Assembly (NCBI RefSeq): GCF_963678635.1
Contig: NC_087062.1
Span: forward strand, 5,012,193 to 5,076,192
Source: Symsagittifera roscoffensis
Lineage: Eukaryota; Xenacoelomorpha; Acoela; Convolutidae
DNA: 64,000 nucleotides
Direction of reading: 5' to 3'
The position numbers and the translations under genes are program-made. Positions 63,966-64,000 of the stretch are shown here, one piece after another. Under the pieces are notes generated by a model. That model made no database searches. It worked only from the letters and a program-made list of their open reading frames with translations, and was not told where the DNA came from. How positions within the stretch are numbered: position 1 is the stretch's first letter; every line of letters begins with the position of its first letter.

Positions 63966-64000
63966 ATGATTTCCTCACATTCCAGACTGAATTATTTTGT
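63966..64000 (+). CDS. Possible start of a gene cut by the window end
   Basis: ATG at 63,966 opens a frame MISSHSRLNYF that runs off the end. Eleven codons are too few to judge; support comes only from the TATA box and initiator-like element just upstream. The family is unknown. Confidence 0.25.
   Translation, partial: MISSHSRLNYF

Overview
The window is animal nuclear DNA: AT-rich, with GT-AG introns, long introns packed with repeats, and two kinds of LTR retrotransposon. Its one recognisable host gene is a complete minus-strand RYK (Derailed-type Wnt receptor, a tyrosine-kinase-like pseudokinase) in 12 coding exons between 37,310 and 4,536. All exon phases join, giving 2,133 nt (710 codons plus stop). 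The protein has a signal peptide, WIF domain, one membrane helix, a long juxtamembrane region and a kinase-like domain ending in Gly-Ala-Tyr-Ile. I cannot assign a phylum; an invertebrate metazoan fits best.

Layout: 1-2,598 (+) is the decayed 3' part of a Ty3/Gypsy pol (integrase and a Ser/Pro-rich tail), followed by a probable polypurine tract and LTR. 2,691-4,535 is non-coding. 4,536-37,310 (-) is RYK. Its introns hold a 17-bp minisatellite, a 704-bp tandem array, many copies of a 0.4-0.55 kb element with subterminal inverted repeats and terminal hairpins (Helentron/DINE-like, called family A here), and other dispersed repeats. 37,318-43,763 is upstream sequence with a possible 5' UTR exon. 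43,764-57,013 (-) is a BEL/Pao retrotransposon about 13 kb long. 57,014-63,260 is intergenic with dispersed repeats. 63,264-63,801 is a Tc1/mariner-type MITE. A TATA box and ATG lie in the last 85 bases.

The most unusual object is the BEL/Pao element. Upstream of gag it carries a 211-codon open frame of unknown function. A unit of about 1,337 bp, holding that frame plus the first ~150 codons of gag, occurs four times head to tail with almost no divergence. Gag and pol downstream are broken by frameshifts and a stop, but all four copies of the accessory frame are open. A tRNA-like sequence with good A and B boxes lies in the 3' untranslated part of the same element.

The RYK kinase region has lost both first residues of the HRD motif (Val-Ala-Asp) and has Asp-Ser-Ala in place of DFG, which goes further than the usual RYK changes and argues for a purely non-catalytic receptor.
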